From a virus, in the IMG/VR virus record IMGVR_UViG_3300023172_000016, positions 26,914 through 90,913 of that record: a DNA stretch of 64,000 nt. The stretch is one strand, 5' to 3'. The position numbers were made by a program, and so were the translations under genes. The notes beneath the pieces are model-generated. The model ran no database searches. It saw only the letters and a program-made list of their open reading frames with translations, and was not told where the DNA came from. Shown in pieces: positions 6,469 to 14,528 of this stretch (within the stretch, counting starts at the first letter, position 1; the number at the start of each line of letters is the position of its first letter).

Positions 6469-6553
6469 CGGAGAGGGAGGGATTCGAACCCCCGGTACGT
6501 TGCCGTACGCCAGTTTTCAAGACTGGAGCATTCGACCACTCTGCCACCTCTCC
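6469..6553 (-). tRNA. tRNA-Ser(TGA)
   Basis: An 85-nt type II tRNA: acceptor GGAGAGG/CCTCTCC, discriminator G. The anticodon stem CCAGT/ACTGG encloses CTTGAAA, giving TGA. The variable arm GTACGGCAACGTAC is perfectly paired. The T-arm is GGGGG/CCCTC. Confidence 0.92.
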
Positions 6554-6652
6554 ATGTTCGGTTTTGTTCCACATTAGCCCTACCACACAGTGGACATGGG
6601 TAGGATTTTGACTAAGGTGCTCCTAAGAGCTTTACACCGAAAACCTGATCAG

Positions 6653-6725
6653 AGCCACTGGAGGGACTTGAACCCCCGACAGGCTGATTACAAATCAGCT
6701 ACTCTACCAGCTGAGTTACAACGGC
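6653..6725 (-). tRNA. tRNA-Thr(TGT)
   Basis: A 73-nt cloverleaf: acceptor GCCGTTG/CAGTGGC with G-U pairs, discriminator T. The anticodon stem GCTGA/TCAGC encloses TTTGTAA, giving TGT. The T-arm is GGGGG/CCCTC with TTCAAGT. Confidence 0.88.
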
Positions 6726-6847
6726 TTTTAGGCATTTTCCAACATGTCAAAGAACTGTTTGATTATTTGTCTTTTTTACATCCTGTAGGATATTATGTTT
6801 CCATACAAAAACACAAATAATTACATTTTTTCTCCTCTCAGAGTTTG

Positions 6848-7284
6848 TGGAGCTGGTGGGATTCGAACCCACGTCCAGCTAGGCACACCCAGAGAATCTC
6901 ATTCACAGGCTTATCTAGTTTTTATAAACTAGCAAATCTTTGTCACTTATTTTTTTGGACTGAGATGAGTGACGATACTCAGCGGAAGACGCTAACAGCG
7001 ATCTTAAGGGTATTGGACAGTAGTCCTCAGGGTTACTGATCGACTTCCTATTGTGGGTACTTCTAACCCTTATTCCCCGATGTAACTTTCTGTTCCTAGG
7101 CAGTTACCGCCCAATGCTTAGGCTGCAAGAGCAACTTCAGCTGTTTCAACAGAACCTAGTCCTGCCAAAACGAAAAATGGATTTTCGCCATTTGAAGTGT
7201 TACATAGGTTATTAAAGAGTTTCCAATGCTAACTCTGCCTGCAATTCAAAGAACGTTCGCCTCCTGTCGATTCCATTCAGCCCC
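6848..7284 (-). ncRNA. ssrA: tmRNA (ssrA) with unusually long tag
   Basis: A 437-nt transfer-messenger RNA. The 5' end GGGGCTGAATGGAATCGACA and the 3' end ACGTGGGTTCGAATCCCACC form the tRNA-like domain; acceptor GGGGCTG pairs with CAGCTCC, discriminator A. An internal tag frame is read from about 7195 down to a TAA at 7118-7120. The tag contains the GEN start common in tmRNA tags and ends VALAA, the LAA degron recognised by ClpXP. At about 24-25 residues (GENPFFVLAGLGSVETAE in its middle) it is about twice the usual length. tmRNA frees stalled ribosomes and tags the nascent chain for degradation. Confidence 0.92.
7118..7195 (-). other. tmRNA tag-peptide reading frame
   Basis: Twenty-five sense codons plus TAA inside the tmRNA. 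The first codon shown is Ser (7193-7195); the true resume codon could be this or the next Asn or Gly. It ends in ALAA followed by stop. The middle is hydrophobic (PFFVLAGLG), which is unusual for a tag. Confidence 0.8.
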
Positions 7285-7337
7285 ATTTCTGTTCAGCAAA
7301 TTTAATCTTTGTAAGGGATTAAAAAAACTGAGATATA

Positions 7338-7371
7338 AAAAAACCCAAATCTTTTGAGAGATTTGGGTTTA
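7338..7371 (-). terminator. Strong rho-independent terminator
   Basis: On the minus strand an 11-bp perfect stem AACCCAAATCT/AGATTTGGGTT is followed by T6 or more. It separates the glycosyltransferase transcript (7574-8656) from the tmRNA/tRNA block. Confidence 0.9.
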
Positions 7372-7397
7372 GATATATCTAGACTTCTTCTAAGTGA

Positions 7398-7478
7398 TCA
7401 CCTAAACCCAAAGTGATCCTTGCCTGTTGGGTAAAATCCCAGCGTCCAGATGCACGATATTTGATTTAAATGTTTCAT
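7398..7478 (-). pseudogene. Short ORF, possible gene remnant (26 aa)
   Basis: An ATG at 7478 opens 26 codons containing GFYPTGKDHFG. The flanking text reads like continuation of one protein in other frames: HLDAG before and GDHLEEV after. This suggests a frameshifted fragment of a former gene rather than a functional peptide. No family match is claimed. Nothing else is seen between 7372 and 7573. Confidence 0.3.
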
Positions 7479-7573
7479 TATAGATGAAGATTACGGTTAT
7501 TATATATCAAATCAACAAAAAGTTTCTTTTGCAATGCAAATGTAATATCTTTTTCCACCATAAAAAATGAGCT

Positions 7574-8656
7574 CTAAGATTTAACAAAATTCCTAATCCT
7601 CGAAAGGTACTCTAATTGATTACCCTTAACTACATAAGAATCTCCAACTGAAATGTCTTCAGAGGATATTGTATAATCGATAATATAATCCTCAGCTTCA
7701 TCTAATACTACTCTTTCCCAAGACCATTCACCCCTATTTAATATATAATTTGAATGTAGATCCAATCCAGATCCCTTAATACTTATCCTAAATTCAGCTT
7801 TTTGGAAAGGTGAGGTTGTCTTTAAATTTACAAACAATCTTACCGAACTAAGATCTTGCTGGTCAACAAAAAGAGAGCAAGTTGAATTTGTATATAACAT
7901 AAAATCACTCTTACTCCACTGCCACTTGTGAGTATCCCAATTTAATTTAACTTCTCCACCGAAAAATTGGTTTAGATCATTTCTTGTCTTTACAATAGAT
8001 TTAGTTCTCGACTCAATCTCGCACAGGAAATCTTCAAAGACGTAGTTTGGGAATTTTTCTATGAAGTCCCTATTAGTATCATATCTTCCAAAAGGAAGAG
8101 TTAAGTATGTACCCAGATCCAATCTTATAATGAACAAATGTCCGTGGAGCCAGGGTGAATTCGGAACACGGTAGAAAAGCGATGACCTTCCAAGGGAGTT
8201 AAGTTCGGTGCAAAGTGAATTAATTTTTATGTCAAACTCTTTAGGGAATATAAAGTCCGCCTCCATATAAACCACAAAATCATGCTTTCTAGAGAATGCA
8301 GAACCTATTGCTGGCATTAAAAGGTTCACAATGGCCGGAGTATAGCCTATCCATCCCTTATAATCCCGGTAAGCTATATCTCCTGTGTTTATCCAATTAA
8401 AATTTGGTAAAGAATTCACATTTTTCAATATAGCTGGATCTAATATATCGGAATCCTTATACGAAATCTCATTCTTAGAATTGTAAAGATAGAGGTCTAC
8501 AATATCCTTAATTTCTTGGGAACAATCTAAATGACTGATGAGCGTAACATACCCGCCTAATGACTTTATAGATCCAATGATTTCTAGAAGATCCTTCTTC
8601 TTTTCTGGAGAATCCGGGAATGCTGAGATTATAAAATTGCAATCAAAGTCTATCAT
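7574..8656 (-). CDS. Putative glycosyltransferase (360 aa)
   Basis: The N-terminal 220 residues look like a GT-A type nucleotide-sugar fold: CNFIISAFPDSPEKK opening, a VTLISHLDCS strand, and the acidic VVYMEADFIFPKEF segment at about residue 130 in the position of a DxD motif. The C-terminal 120 residues are beta-rich and may be an accessory domain. The assignment rests on pattern, not on a named family. It is preceded by a 34-codon fragment that resembles the N-terminal module of other phage glycosyltransferases. A likely role is surface glycan modification. Confidence 0.55.
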   Translation of the reverse strand: MIDFDCNFIISAFPDSPEKKKDLLEIIGSIKSLGGYVTLISHLDCSQEIKDIVDLYLYNSKNEISYKDSDILDPAILKNVNSLPNFNWINTGDIAYRDYKGWIGYTPAIVNLLMPAIGSAFSRKHDFVVYMEADFIFPKEFDIKINSLCTELNSLGRSSLFYRVPNSPWLHGHLFIIRLDLGTYLTLPFGRYDTNRDFIEKFPNYVFEDFLCEIESRTKSIVKTRNDLNQFFGGEVKLNWDTHKWQWSKSDFMLYTNSTCSLFVDQQDLSSVRLFVNLKTTSPFQKAEFRISIKGSGLDLHSNYILNRGEWSWERVVLDEAEDYIIDYTISSEDISVGDSYVVKGNQLEYLSRIRNFVKS

Positions 8657-8659
8657 GAT

Positions 8660-8764
8660 CTAAATCATTTCTTTGGGATATTTCTGGGAATGCTTGTCGA
8701 AGATTTCAACCCTAGGTCCTTCTATGAAATTAACCTCGACTTTTATATTTTCAAAATCCTCCAT
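8660..8764 (-). pseudogene. 34-aa ORF, likely truncated gene remnant
   Basis: An ATG at 8764 opens 34 codons (contains KVEVNFIEGPRVEIF). That opening resembles the short N-terminal module that precedes some glycosyltransferase domains, but it stops after 34 residues, 3 bases before the glycosyltransferase start. Upstream (8765-8834) a third-frame stretch reads TKKIAEQLTKDDVRKI without a start codon. Both look like decayed coding DNA; a short leader peptide is the alternative. Confidence 0.35.
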
Positions 8765-8834
8765 TTATTTTTCTAACATCATCTTTTGTAAGTTGCTCAG
8801 CAATCTTTTTAGTCTAATAGTCAAGGTTGTTTCC

Positions 8835-8870
8835 AAAAAAAATCCCCAAATCATAAGAAATGGGGATTTA
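8835..8870 (-). terminator. Rho-independent terminator
   Basis: On the minus strand AAATCCCCA and TGGGGATTT form a stem around a loop of about 10 nt, followed by T8. It lies immediately after the structured RNA at 8876-9058 and would define its 3' end. Confidence 0.88.
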
Positions 8871-8875
8871 AAAAC

Positions 8876-9058
8876 AGGATCGTGATTAGTATTATTCGGC
8901 TCTGCAGCTATATCTCTCTTTACGCCAATGAGAAGTTGACGTCGTGATTTTAGTTTTGAACCAGGTCACTGATCTCCGGGTCTCGTTAGAGAGTAAGCTT
9001 GCGCTGTACTACAACTAACTCTTCATCTAGTATAGAATAGGTTTGCTGTACCGATCCT
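8876..9058 (-). ncRNA. Candidate structured ncRNA (Y-RNA-like)
   Basis: No reading frame fits this stretch. On the minus strand the ends pair perfectly (AGGATCG with CGATCCT). Inside them CGGTACAGC pairs with GCTGCA and CCG across a 3-nt bulge, CTCTCT (8988-8993) pairs with AGAGAG (8914-8919), and ACCcGG/CCtGGT forms a hairpin (8960-8981). ACGTCAA/TTGGCGT forms a 7-bp hairpin with a 7-nt loop (8922-8942). TTCAAAAC resembles a T-loop. A terminator follows directly. It lies downstream of a Ro60-like gene on the same strand, as bacterial Y RNAs often do. Structure was folded by eye. Confidence 0.6.
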
Positions 9059-9127
9059 TTCACAGGTTTCTTTTTATATAACACTTATTGGATAGTATAA
9101 AAAATTGCTGTAAGAAACCTAATATTT

Positions 9128-9403
9128 TCAAAGAACTCTTTGCTCCCTCAAGCTTTTGAATATTTCGTCAATGTGCTTTTGCTCGATAAATCTTTTACTG
9201 TCCCAAATGGCATTAAATAACCTTACAATTTCTTGCTCAGTGTAAGTTTCAGGTTGAAACAATGAGGTTCCACCCTTTTTAACCATCTCAAGAAGTAGGT
9301 CTGAAATATATCCTTCCTGAACTACCGTTTTTGCTAACTCATCCCTTTCTGATTCGGAGCATGAATACCAATAATCTTCTGGGTCAATATCTATATCTGC
9401 CAC
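9128..9403 (-). CDS. Acidic helical hypothetical protein (91 aa)
   Basis: A 91-aa protein predicted to be mostly helical, with an acidic N-terminus (MADIDIDPEDYWYSCSESE). It starts 6 bases after the stop of the Ro60-like gene and ends 70 bases before the structured RNA, so all three may be one transcript. No family is recognised. The context makes a partner of the Ro60-like protein conceivable. Confidence 0.55.
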   Translation of the reverse strand: MADIDIDPEDYWYSCSESERDELAKTVVQEGYISDLLLEMVKKGGTSLFQPETYTEQEIVRLFNAIWDSKRFIEQKHIDEIFKSLREQRVL

Positions 9404-9409
9404 CTTGAA

Positions 9410-10852
9410 TTAAATTATAATGTCTTTATACCTTTCAGAAAGAATAGTTTCGTTCATCACCTGAAGTGGCGATATAATTTCACCTTTGCAAATGCTTTTA
9501 AGAATTGCCGGCGAGAAACCGCTTACCAAAGCTGTACCAGATTCGGTGAAAGAAACCGGCACATTACCACCTCGGGATTGGATATTCCAGTAGATGATGG
9601 AAGGCATTGAGTATCCAGCTTCAGCATACATCCCTCTGACCATTTCCTGTGCAGTAGGATTCCATTCTACCTGATCAGTTTTATTCCAATAAGAGTAAGA
9701 CATAAATGTCGCACTGTCGAATTCCATGTCAGAGAGGATCAATATCTTCGTTGGCATTTCAGATGCAGGTACAGAGTTTTTAACTGCCTGATCCAATATA
9801 TGCGAAAAGGTCTTTTGGAGATCCGTGTTCATACCCCAAGCAGCTCTAGATAATTGCGAAAACCTCGACTTTAAATCACCCTTCAGTATTTGAATCTCTG
9901 GGTTAGCAGAGAAAGTTACAAAAGAGTCCTTAAACGCTCCCTCGTTTCTTTCAGAAATGTACATCCCTAAAGAGATTGCAACATCCAAGCAAGTAACATT
10001 AGAATTTCCACCAGCGGGTGTCATCATTGAACCCGAGGTGTCAACGACTGGAAGAATTCTTTCCTCGCTCCCCTCCATGTAATCAGGAAGTGCTTTCCAT
10101 TGCTCAGAGGCAAAGTCTGCATCTCCGTGTTTGAGAGTTTTGGTCACATCATAAGGATAGACTGCAGAAGCATTTACTTTTTCCTCGCCAGACCTTAATT
10201 TCTCAAGATATAAATTATATCTCTCCGAATCGTTTTTGTGAAATGCCTTAGTGTATCTTGCTGCTGCTACTGAAGGAAGCTTACCATACTCAATAGACTC
10301 CCAATCTTTAGCACACATAGCCTGCTCGACAACATTTGTGAGGCCAACCAGTGTCTTTCTATATTGCTTAGGTGTGAATCCTAAGAAGTTTCTTAGTCTG
10401 TTTGCTACCGGTCCCTTTCTAGGCATCCATTTAGCACAAAGTCCATTTTCGCTTTCGAGACCACTCTTTATTAGATCTAATGCAGGTGCTTCGAGCTTGG
10501 TGCCAATCAAAGTAAGCAAATCGTCCCATCTTCCATATTCTGGGATGAGATGTAGGTTTTTTCCTAGTATCTCTGGGTTGTCGCTTGCTAAATATGTAAT
10601 AATGTCCTTGAAGATCTGTCTTTCTCCTGCTCCACCTCTGATGTCTCTTACCCAAAAAAGAATTCTCATGGCTGTAAGTGGATCCTCGTGAAACGCAAGT
10701 GAGAAGTTTGCAATAAGTCTTTGCTTATCCTGTCCCCTCATAGCACCAATCATGAAGAATAAATCTACACAAGCATTCAAAGAAGATGAGTTGGTTGTCA
10801 TCCCATTTTCCGTGGTGATGTTCTTGGTTCTAAGTGCGTCTGCGAGCTTCAT
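9410..10852 (-). CDS. DUF2828/TROVE-like protein with vWA domain (Ro60-like)
   Basis: A 480-aa protein. Residues 30-250 form a helical-repeat module with the ILFWVRDIRGGAGERQIFKD block seen in DUF2828 and reminiscent of TROVE HEAT-like repeats. Residues 265-440 form a von Willebrand A domain with MIDAS motif DTSGS (271-275), the MNTDLQ threonine region and LSDMEFD. This is the architecture of Ro60/Rsr proteins, which bind misfolded RNA and Y RNA and can cooperate with exoribonucleases. DUF2828 function is not established. The adjacent structured RNA strengthens an RNA-binding role. Confidence 0.75.
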   Translation of the reverse strand: MKLADALRTKNITTENGMTTNSSSLNACVDLFFMIGAMRGQDKQRLIANFSLAFHEDPLTAMRILFWVRDIRGGAGERQIFKDIITYLASDNPEILGKNLHLIPEYGRWDDLLTLIGTKLEAPALDLIKSGLESENGLCAKWMPRKGPVANRLRNFLGFTPKQYRKTLVGLTNVVEQAMCAKDWESIEYGKLPSVAAARYTKAFHKNDSERYNLYLEKLRSGEEKVNASAVYPYDVTKTLKHGDADFASEQWKALPDYMEGSEERILPVVDTSGSMMTPAGGNSNVTCLDVAISLGMYISERNEGAFKDSFVTFSANPEIQILKGDLKSRFSQLSRAAWGMNTDLQKTFSHILDQAVKNSVPASEMPTKILILSDMEFDSATFMSYSYWNKTDQVEWNPTAQEMVRGMYAEAGYSMPSIIYWNIQSRGGNVPVSFTESGTALVSGFSPAILKSICKGEIISPLQVMNETILSERYKDIII

Positions 10853-10954
10853 AATAAACGTATTTGGAATCTATATAACTAGTGCAATGTTTTGTTTCCG
10901 TCTTTTAAAGACAAGTGCAAAACTAATAATCCAAATCGAGCTAAAAAAATAAAT

Positions 10955-12364
10955 TTAGAATTTCTTCAGCACGTACAACTTTTTACTTGCCCTTGTATAT
11001 GCTGTGTACTTAATCCTATTTCTCTCAATCACGTCCCAGTTCATATCTATGTCGTCCTCCATAACAAAAGATACTTCATAAGTGCTGCCTTGGGATTTAT
11101 GTGCTGTAATACAATATGCGTATGACACGTCCGCGAATTCTCTAAGGAAATCGTAGTATTCTATCCAAGACTTGTCCTTTCCTTTTTTCTGGATCGCGAT
11201 ATTCTTTAGGATATTAGCAATCTTCCTAAATTCATATTCACTATCCTCATGCAATATTTCTAGAACTTCCTGGTGTTTAGTGTTGTTGTCATCCAAAAAC
11301 CAAACCTTTGTCTCATAGTACTTTATATAAAGCTCAAGGTCCTCCGCTTTAAACCTTTTGTGCTTTATCTTGAAGGACTTAACTGTAAATTCATCATTGG
11401 TGTTAAATAGCACCATCCCCATTACTATATAAGGACTATTTACAATAAGCTTTTCTCCTGGGAGTATCTTATCACCAACATTATCTTCCCCGTAAATTAC
11501 CCTTCGAACCAGGTTGTTCATTGTGGCGACTGTTTTATTTCTCCAGGCAACTATCTTAGCATATTCTGAATCCTCCTGGAAATCAACACTCTTAAAATAA
11601 TTGCCGATAATATTGGGTATTGATTTTCTAGTGTCTGGGTCACCAAGATTTAAAAAATCTATGCCCTCCCCAGTATCATTTAAGATCGTTTCAGCAGGTA
11701 TGCCTACACTAAGATTCCTCACGTTCTCTCTTATCTTCACAGAAGAGCTAATTATAGGGTTATCCAACTTCTGCCTCATGATGGTTTTAAGATCTATTGT
11801 TACAATCCCATACTCTTCAGCCAGCTCTTCAGTAAAGGGGATACAGTCAGGTTTTCCTACCGGTGGGATTTGTGCAGGATCACCCATGCATATTATCTTT
11901 ATATTTTCCCTGTGCTTAATTATTTTTTCGAAGAGATCATCATTAAGCATAGATACCTCATCTATTATTAGAAGCTTAATTTTGGATATCTTAGGTTGAA
12001 ATCCAGGGTCATTTACAAACTCTTGCTTTCCCTCCTTTGTTATCTTTTCTTTTAATCCAAGAAGTTTGTGAATAGTTTGGAAAGAAACTCGTGGATCACT
12101 TATATCCGAGGATCTTCTAATAACCCTTACAGATTTATTTGTTGGCCCAGTAACCGCTATTCTATACCAATTTCTATTGTAATGAAGCTCTGACAGTAGG
12201 TAGTTGACAAGAAGACTGACACAAAAGGTTTTACCTGTTCCTGCCCACCCTCTTAAAACATAAACAGACCTGTCTTTAGGGTTGTTCAGATATTTAACAA
12301 GTTTTCCGAAAGCAGCCCTTTGGTCGCCGTTTAGTACACTAGTATCTACAATGCTTTTTTTCAA
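10955..12364 (-). CDS. dda: Dda-type SF1B DNA helicase
   Basis: A 469-aa helicase related to T4 Dda and RecD2. Walker A is GWAGTGKTF (about residues 39-47), Walker B LLIIDEVSM, motif III GDPAQIPPVG, then ITAHKSQGSTYE (motif V) and YTAYTRASKKL (motif VI). In T4 Dda moves 5'-3', promotes origin initiation and clears proteins from DNA. The first codon is TTG at 12364, preceded by AAGG. An in-frame stop 6 bases upstream rules out a longer start, so the non-ATG start appears real. Confidence 0.93.
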   Translation of the reverse strand: MKKSIVDTSVLNGDQRAAFGKLVKYLNNPKDRSVYVLRGWAGTGKTFCVSLLVNYLLSELHYNRNWYRIAVTGPTNKSVRVIRRSSDISDPRVSFQTIHKLLGLKEKITKEGKQEFVNDPGFQPKISKIKLLIIDEVSMLNDDLFEKIIKHRENIKIICMGDPAQIPPVGKPDCIPFTEELAEEYGIVTIDLKTIMRQKLDNPIISSSVKIRENVRNLSVGIPAETILNDTGEGIDFLNLGDPDTRKSIPNIIGNYFKSVDFQEDSEYAKIVAWRNKTVATMNNLVRRVIYGEDNVGDKILPGEKLIVNSPYIVMGMVLFNTNDEFTVKSFKIKHKRFKAEDLELYIKYYETKVWFLDDNNTKHQEVLEILHEDSEYEFRKIANILKNIAIQKKGKDKSWIEYYDFLREFADVSYAYCITAHKSQGSTYEVSFVMEDDIDMNWDVIERNRIKYTAYTRASKKLYVLKKF

Positions 12365-12373
12365 ATGACCTTA

Positions 12374-12868
12374 TTATGAGAATTCTGTTGATGATGAAAC
12401 TCTCAATTCATCAATTATCTTATCGTAATGTTTAGGGTCGTTGAAAAGCGAGGACCTTTCATTGTTTTTATAATATTCAGCATCCCCTATAAAACCATCA
12501 GGTTCACCCCATGTAAGAGCCATTTTGATGAACTCTTCAACCTCAATTTGAGTACCATATTCATCAACAACTCTTCCTTTACGAATAAACTCAAGTAATT
12601 CTTGTTTATTACTGTAAAACTTTCCGTCATGGAAGTTCCAACAGAATTTCCAACCCATACTTCGTTTACCCAGATGTACAACTGTATCTGCTGTAAATTC
12701 ATCCCAAGGAGAAAGACCATCCCAAGAATGCTCGTTATTTTTAATATACCTAAAACCCCTTTCGATAAGATCCGGGGTAAGCTTTAAGCCAATTAGTCTT
12801 ACCTGGAGTCTCTCTTTTCGGTCTTCCATTTCCTGTTCACAAGGTATCCTATAGTAATTTGTTCCCAT
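12374..12868 (-). CDS. MGTNYY-type phage hypothetical protein (164 aa)
   Basis: It begins MGTNYYRIPCEQEME and has VVHLGKRSMGWKFCWNF, a combination found in a widespread phage family of unknown function. In many members the N-terminus carries metal-binding Cys/His residues; here only Cys10 is present there, so the metal site may be lost. It sits between the Dda and ClpP genes on the same strand with gaps under 10 bases, suggesting one operon. Confidence 0.6.
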   Translation of the reverse strand: MGTNYYRIPCEQEMEDRKERLQVRLIGLKLTPDLIERGFRYIKNNEHSWDGLSPWDEFTADTVVHLGKRSMGWKFCWNFHDGKFYSNKQELLEFIRKGRVVDEYGTQIEVEEFIKMALTWGEPDGFIGDAEYYKNNERSSLFNDPKHYDKIIDELRVSSSTEFS

Positions 12869-12874
12869 TCGGGT

Positions 12875-13543
12875 TTATGTTTTCTTGGAAGATATAATCT
12901 CGTCAATAATACCATACTTAACAGCCTCGTCAGCATCCATCCAAAAATCACGGCTGGCGTCTTCTTTTACTTGTTCGGGATCCTTATCACAATATCCACC
13001 AAGAAGTTCAAAAAGAATTTTGTTATACTTTTCCCATTCCTGGAAATCAATCTTAGCATCCTGTATGTTCCCAGAGAATCCTCCAGATGATTGGTGAAGC
13101 ATTACTTTAGAGAATCTTAATGAATATCTTTTCCCTCTTGTACCCGCTCCTAAAAGAATAGATCCCATTGAGGCTGCCATCCCGGTATTAACCGTTATAA
13201 TGTCGGATTTTACATAATCCATTACATCCACCATAGAAAGGCCGGATTTAACGGATCCACCGGGTGAATCGATATGCATTGTAATGTCTTTTTCTTGAAC
13301 TGAATCTAAGAACATCAGCTGTGCTTGAACTATCGTGGACATTTTATCATTAACCGGACCAGCTACCCAAAGTAATCTATCCATCATCAATCTTGAGAAA
13401 ATGTCCATCTGTGTAACTCTCAATTCCCTCTCTTCCAAAATGTAAGGTGTTAGCGAACTTTCAATTAAGTTGGTGTAGTTGTGAACGTCAAGCGATCCAA
13501 TATTATGCTCACTCAATGCATATTTTTCGAATTCTTTCTTCAT
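12875..13543 (-). CDS. clpP: ClpP-like serine protease
   Basis: A 222-aa ClpP-family protease. The catalytic triad is visible: Ser125 in GMAASMGS, His150 in VMLHQSS, and Asp199 in ASRDFWM. The oxyanion-hole block HIDSPGGSV is at about 90-98. It is slightly longer than host ClpP. ClpP forms a tetradecamer that degrades substrates delivered by ClpX or ClpA. No phage ATPase is seen here, so it would use the host's. Together with the phage tmRNA it could process tagged proteins, or it could act in virion assembly. Confidence 0.93.
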   Translation of the reverse strand: MKKEFEKYALSEHNIGSLDVHNYTNLIESSLTPYILEERELRVTQMDIFSRLMMDRLLWVAGPVNDKMSTIVQAQLMFLDSVQEKDITMHIDSPGGSVKSGLSMVDVMDYVKSDIITVNTGMAASMGSILLGAGTRGKRYSLRFSKVMLHQSSGGFSGNIQDAKIDFQEWEKYNKILFELLGGYCDKDPEQVKEDASRDFWMDADEAVKYGIIDEIISSKKT

Positions 13544-13554
13544 ATTTGTTTCTA

Positions 13555-13794
13555 TTAGAATTTCATATCAAAAGGTTCCTTCATTCCAGTTTCCCTATTA
13601 ACGAAGTCTCTCTCTGTGTTGCTATTAATATTACCCTGTAAATGGTAAATTATTTCCCTAGCTGCTTTTAATTCCTCAAGGACATCCAGAATATTTACCC
13701 TGTGATTCTTTGATATTGTCAAATCTTCAATATCCCCAATAGCTGAATTTACTTTTGCTCCTGCTTCTTGGAGCATATATTTTGTGTTTTCCAT
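13555..13794 (-). CDS. Hypothetical helical protein (79 aa)
   Basis: The frame is open from a TTG at 13821, but the first ATG at 13794 (MENTKYMLQEAGAKVN) is the more likely start. The protein is helical, possibly coiled-coil (ILDVLEELKAAREIIYHLQG). It lies 11 bases upstream of clpP on the same strand. No family is recognised. Confidence 0.55.
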   Translation of the reverse strand: MENTKYMLQEAGAKVNSAIGDIEDLTISKNHRVNILDVLEELKAAREIIYHLQGNINSNTERDFVNRETGMKEPFDMKF

Positions 13795-13850
13795 TTTATA
13801 CAATTTTGGATTATACCACAAAACTACCAGGAAGCAACGAATAAAAAAAA

Positions 13851-14174
13851 TTAAATAAGAGAATTATTAACAGTTCTGTGAGCTACACCACCGACTCCTG
13901 CTATTCCACTATATAGAGAATGGACGCTCTTTATGGTACTGTCCCACGGAAATTGGGACTCTGAAAGCCTTACCATTGGCTTAACCGAAATTAGTTTTGT
14001 CTCACCCATTACTTGGTTAAATTTACACCTTAATGTTCCTCTTCCGTGAACAGGACAATTACAAACAACGTAAACTACAGCTTCGCCGGAGGGCTTCTGT
14101 GAAAAATCAGAGAAGTGGGTTTGGAAACCCTCCTTCTCTTTAAGATATTTTTCAAGCTCTTGCAAAAATTGCAT
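13851..14174 (-). CDS. Hypothetical protein (107 aa)
   Basis: The start ATG overlaps the stop codon of the thioredoxin gene (TAATG), so translation is probably coupled. The central segment YVVCNCPVHGRGTLRCKF has three Cys and one His that could bind a metal or take part in thiol chemistry. That would fit its coupling to thioredoxin. No family is recognised; the functional link is inference. Confidence 0.55.
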   Translation of the reverse strand: MQFLQELEKYLKEKEGFQTHFSDFSQKPSGEAVVYVVCNCPVHGRGTLRCKFNQVMGETKLISVKPMVRLSESQFPWDSTIKSVHSLYSGIAGVGGVAHRTVNNSLI

Positions 14175-14482
14175 TAGGATTTAACGATATTTTCATCGAC
14201 CCATTCCTGCACTTTTACCTTAGGCAATGCTCCTGTTTTCGTAGCAATTCCTTCTTTGCTTTTAAAGATCATCATAGTTGGTATACTTCTTATCCCGTAT
14301 TTTGAAGCAAGCTCCATAGATTCGTCTACGTTTATTTTTATAACTTTCAATAGTGGATTTTCTTCCTCTATTTGGTTAATTATGGGTCCTAGCATTTTAC
14401 ATGGGCCACACCAAGGTGCCCAAAAATCCGCAAGTATGTTTTCGCTGTTTTCTAGTTCTAGATCAAATTCTTCTATTGTCAT
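14174..14482 (-). CDS. trxA: Thioredoxin
   Basis: A 102-aa thioredoxin of standard length. The active site WCGPC is at residues 24-28 (Cys25 and Cys28), followed by the cis-proline motif RSIPTMMIF. It reduces protein disulphides and would supply electrons to the phage ribonucleotide reductase at 34763-38238. It may also serve as a polymerase factor as in other phages, although T4-type polymerases do not need it. It overlaps the next gene by one base. Confidence 0.95.
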   Translation of the reverse strand: MTIEEFDLELENSENILADFWAPWCGPCKMLGPIINQIEEENPLLKVIKINVDESMELASKYGIRSIPTMMIFKSKEGIATKTGALPKVKVQEWVDENIVKS

Positions 14483-14528
14483 AATTTGAGTTTTGTTTTA
14501 TTATAGATTTATTTTTCTAATTATTCCG

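Noticed and set aside
6275-6820. Overlapping plus-strand ORFs of 63-100 codons across the tRNA-Leu, Ser and Thr genes
   Set aside because: They are antisense readings of tRNA genes (typical VGLEPT / GFEPPV peptides) and are a well-known false annotation.
9059-9127. Inverted repeat AGGTTTCTT/AAGAAACCT as a terminator for the 91-aa gene
   Set aside because: The arms are about 35 bases apart with no T-run after either arm; it may only be chance in AT-rich DNA.
10251-10691. 146-codon plus-strand ORF inside the Ro60-like gene
   Set aside because: It is the antisense shadow of a gene with clear domain motifs; no start context or family pattern.
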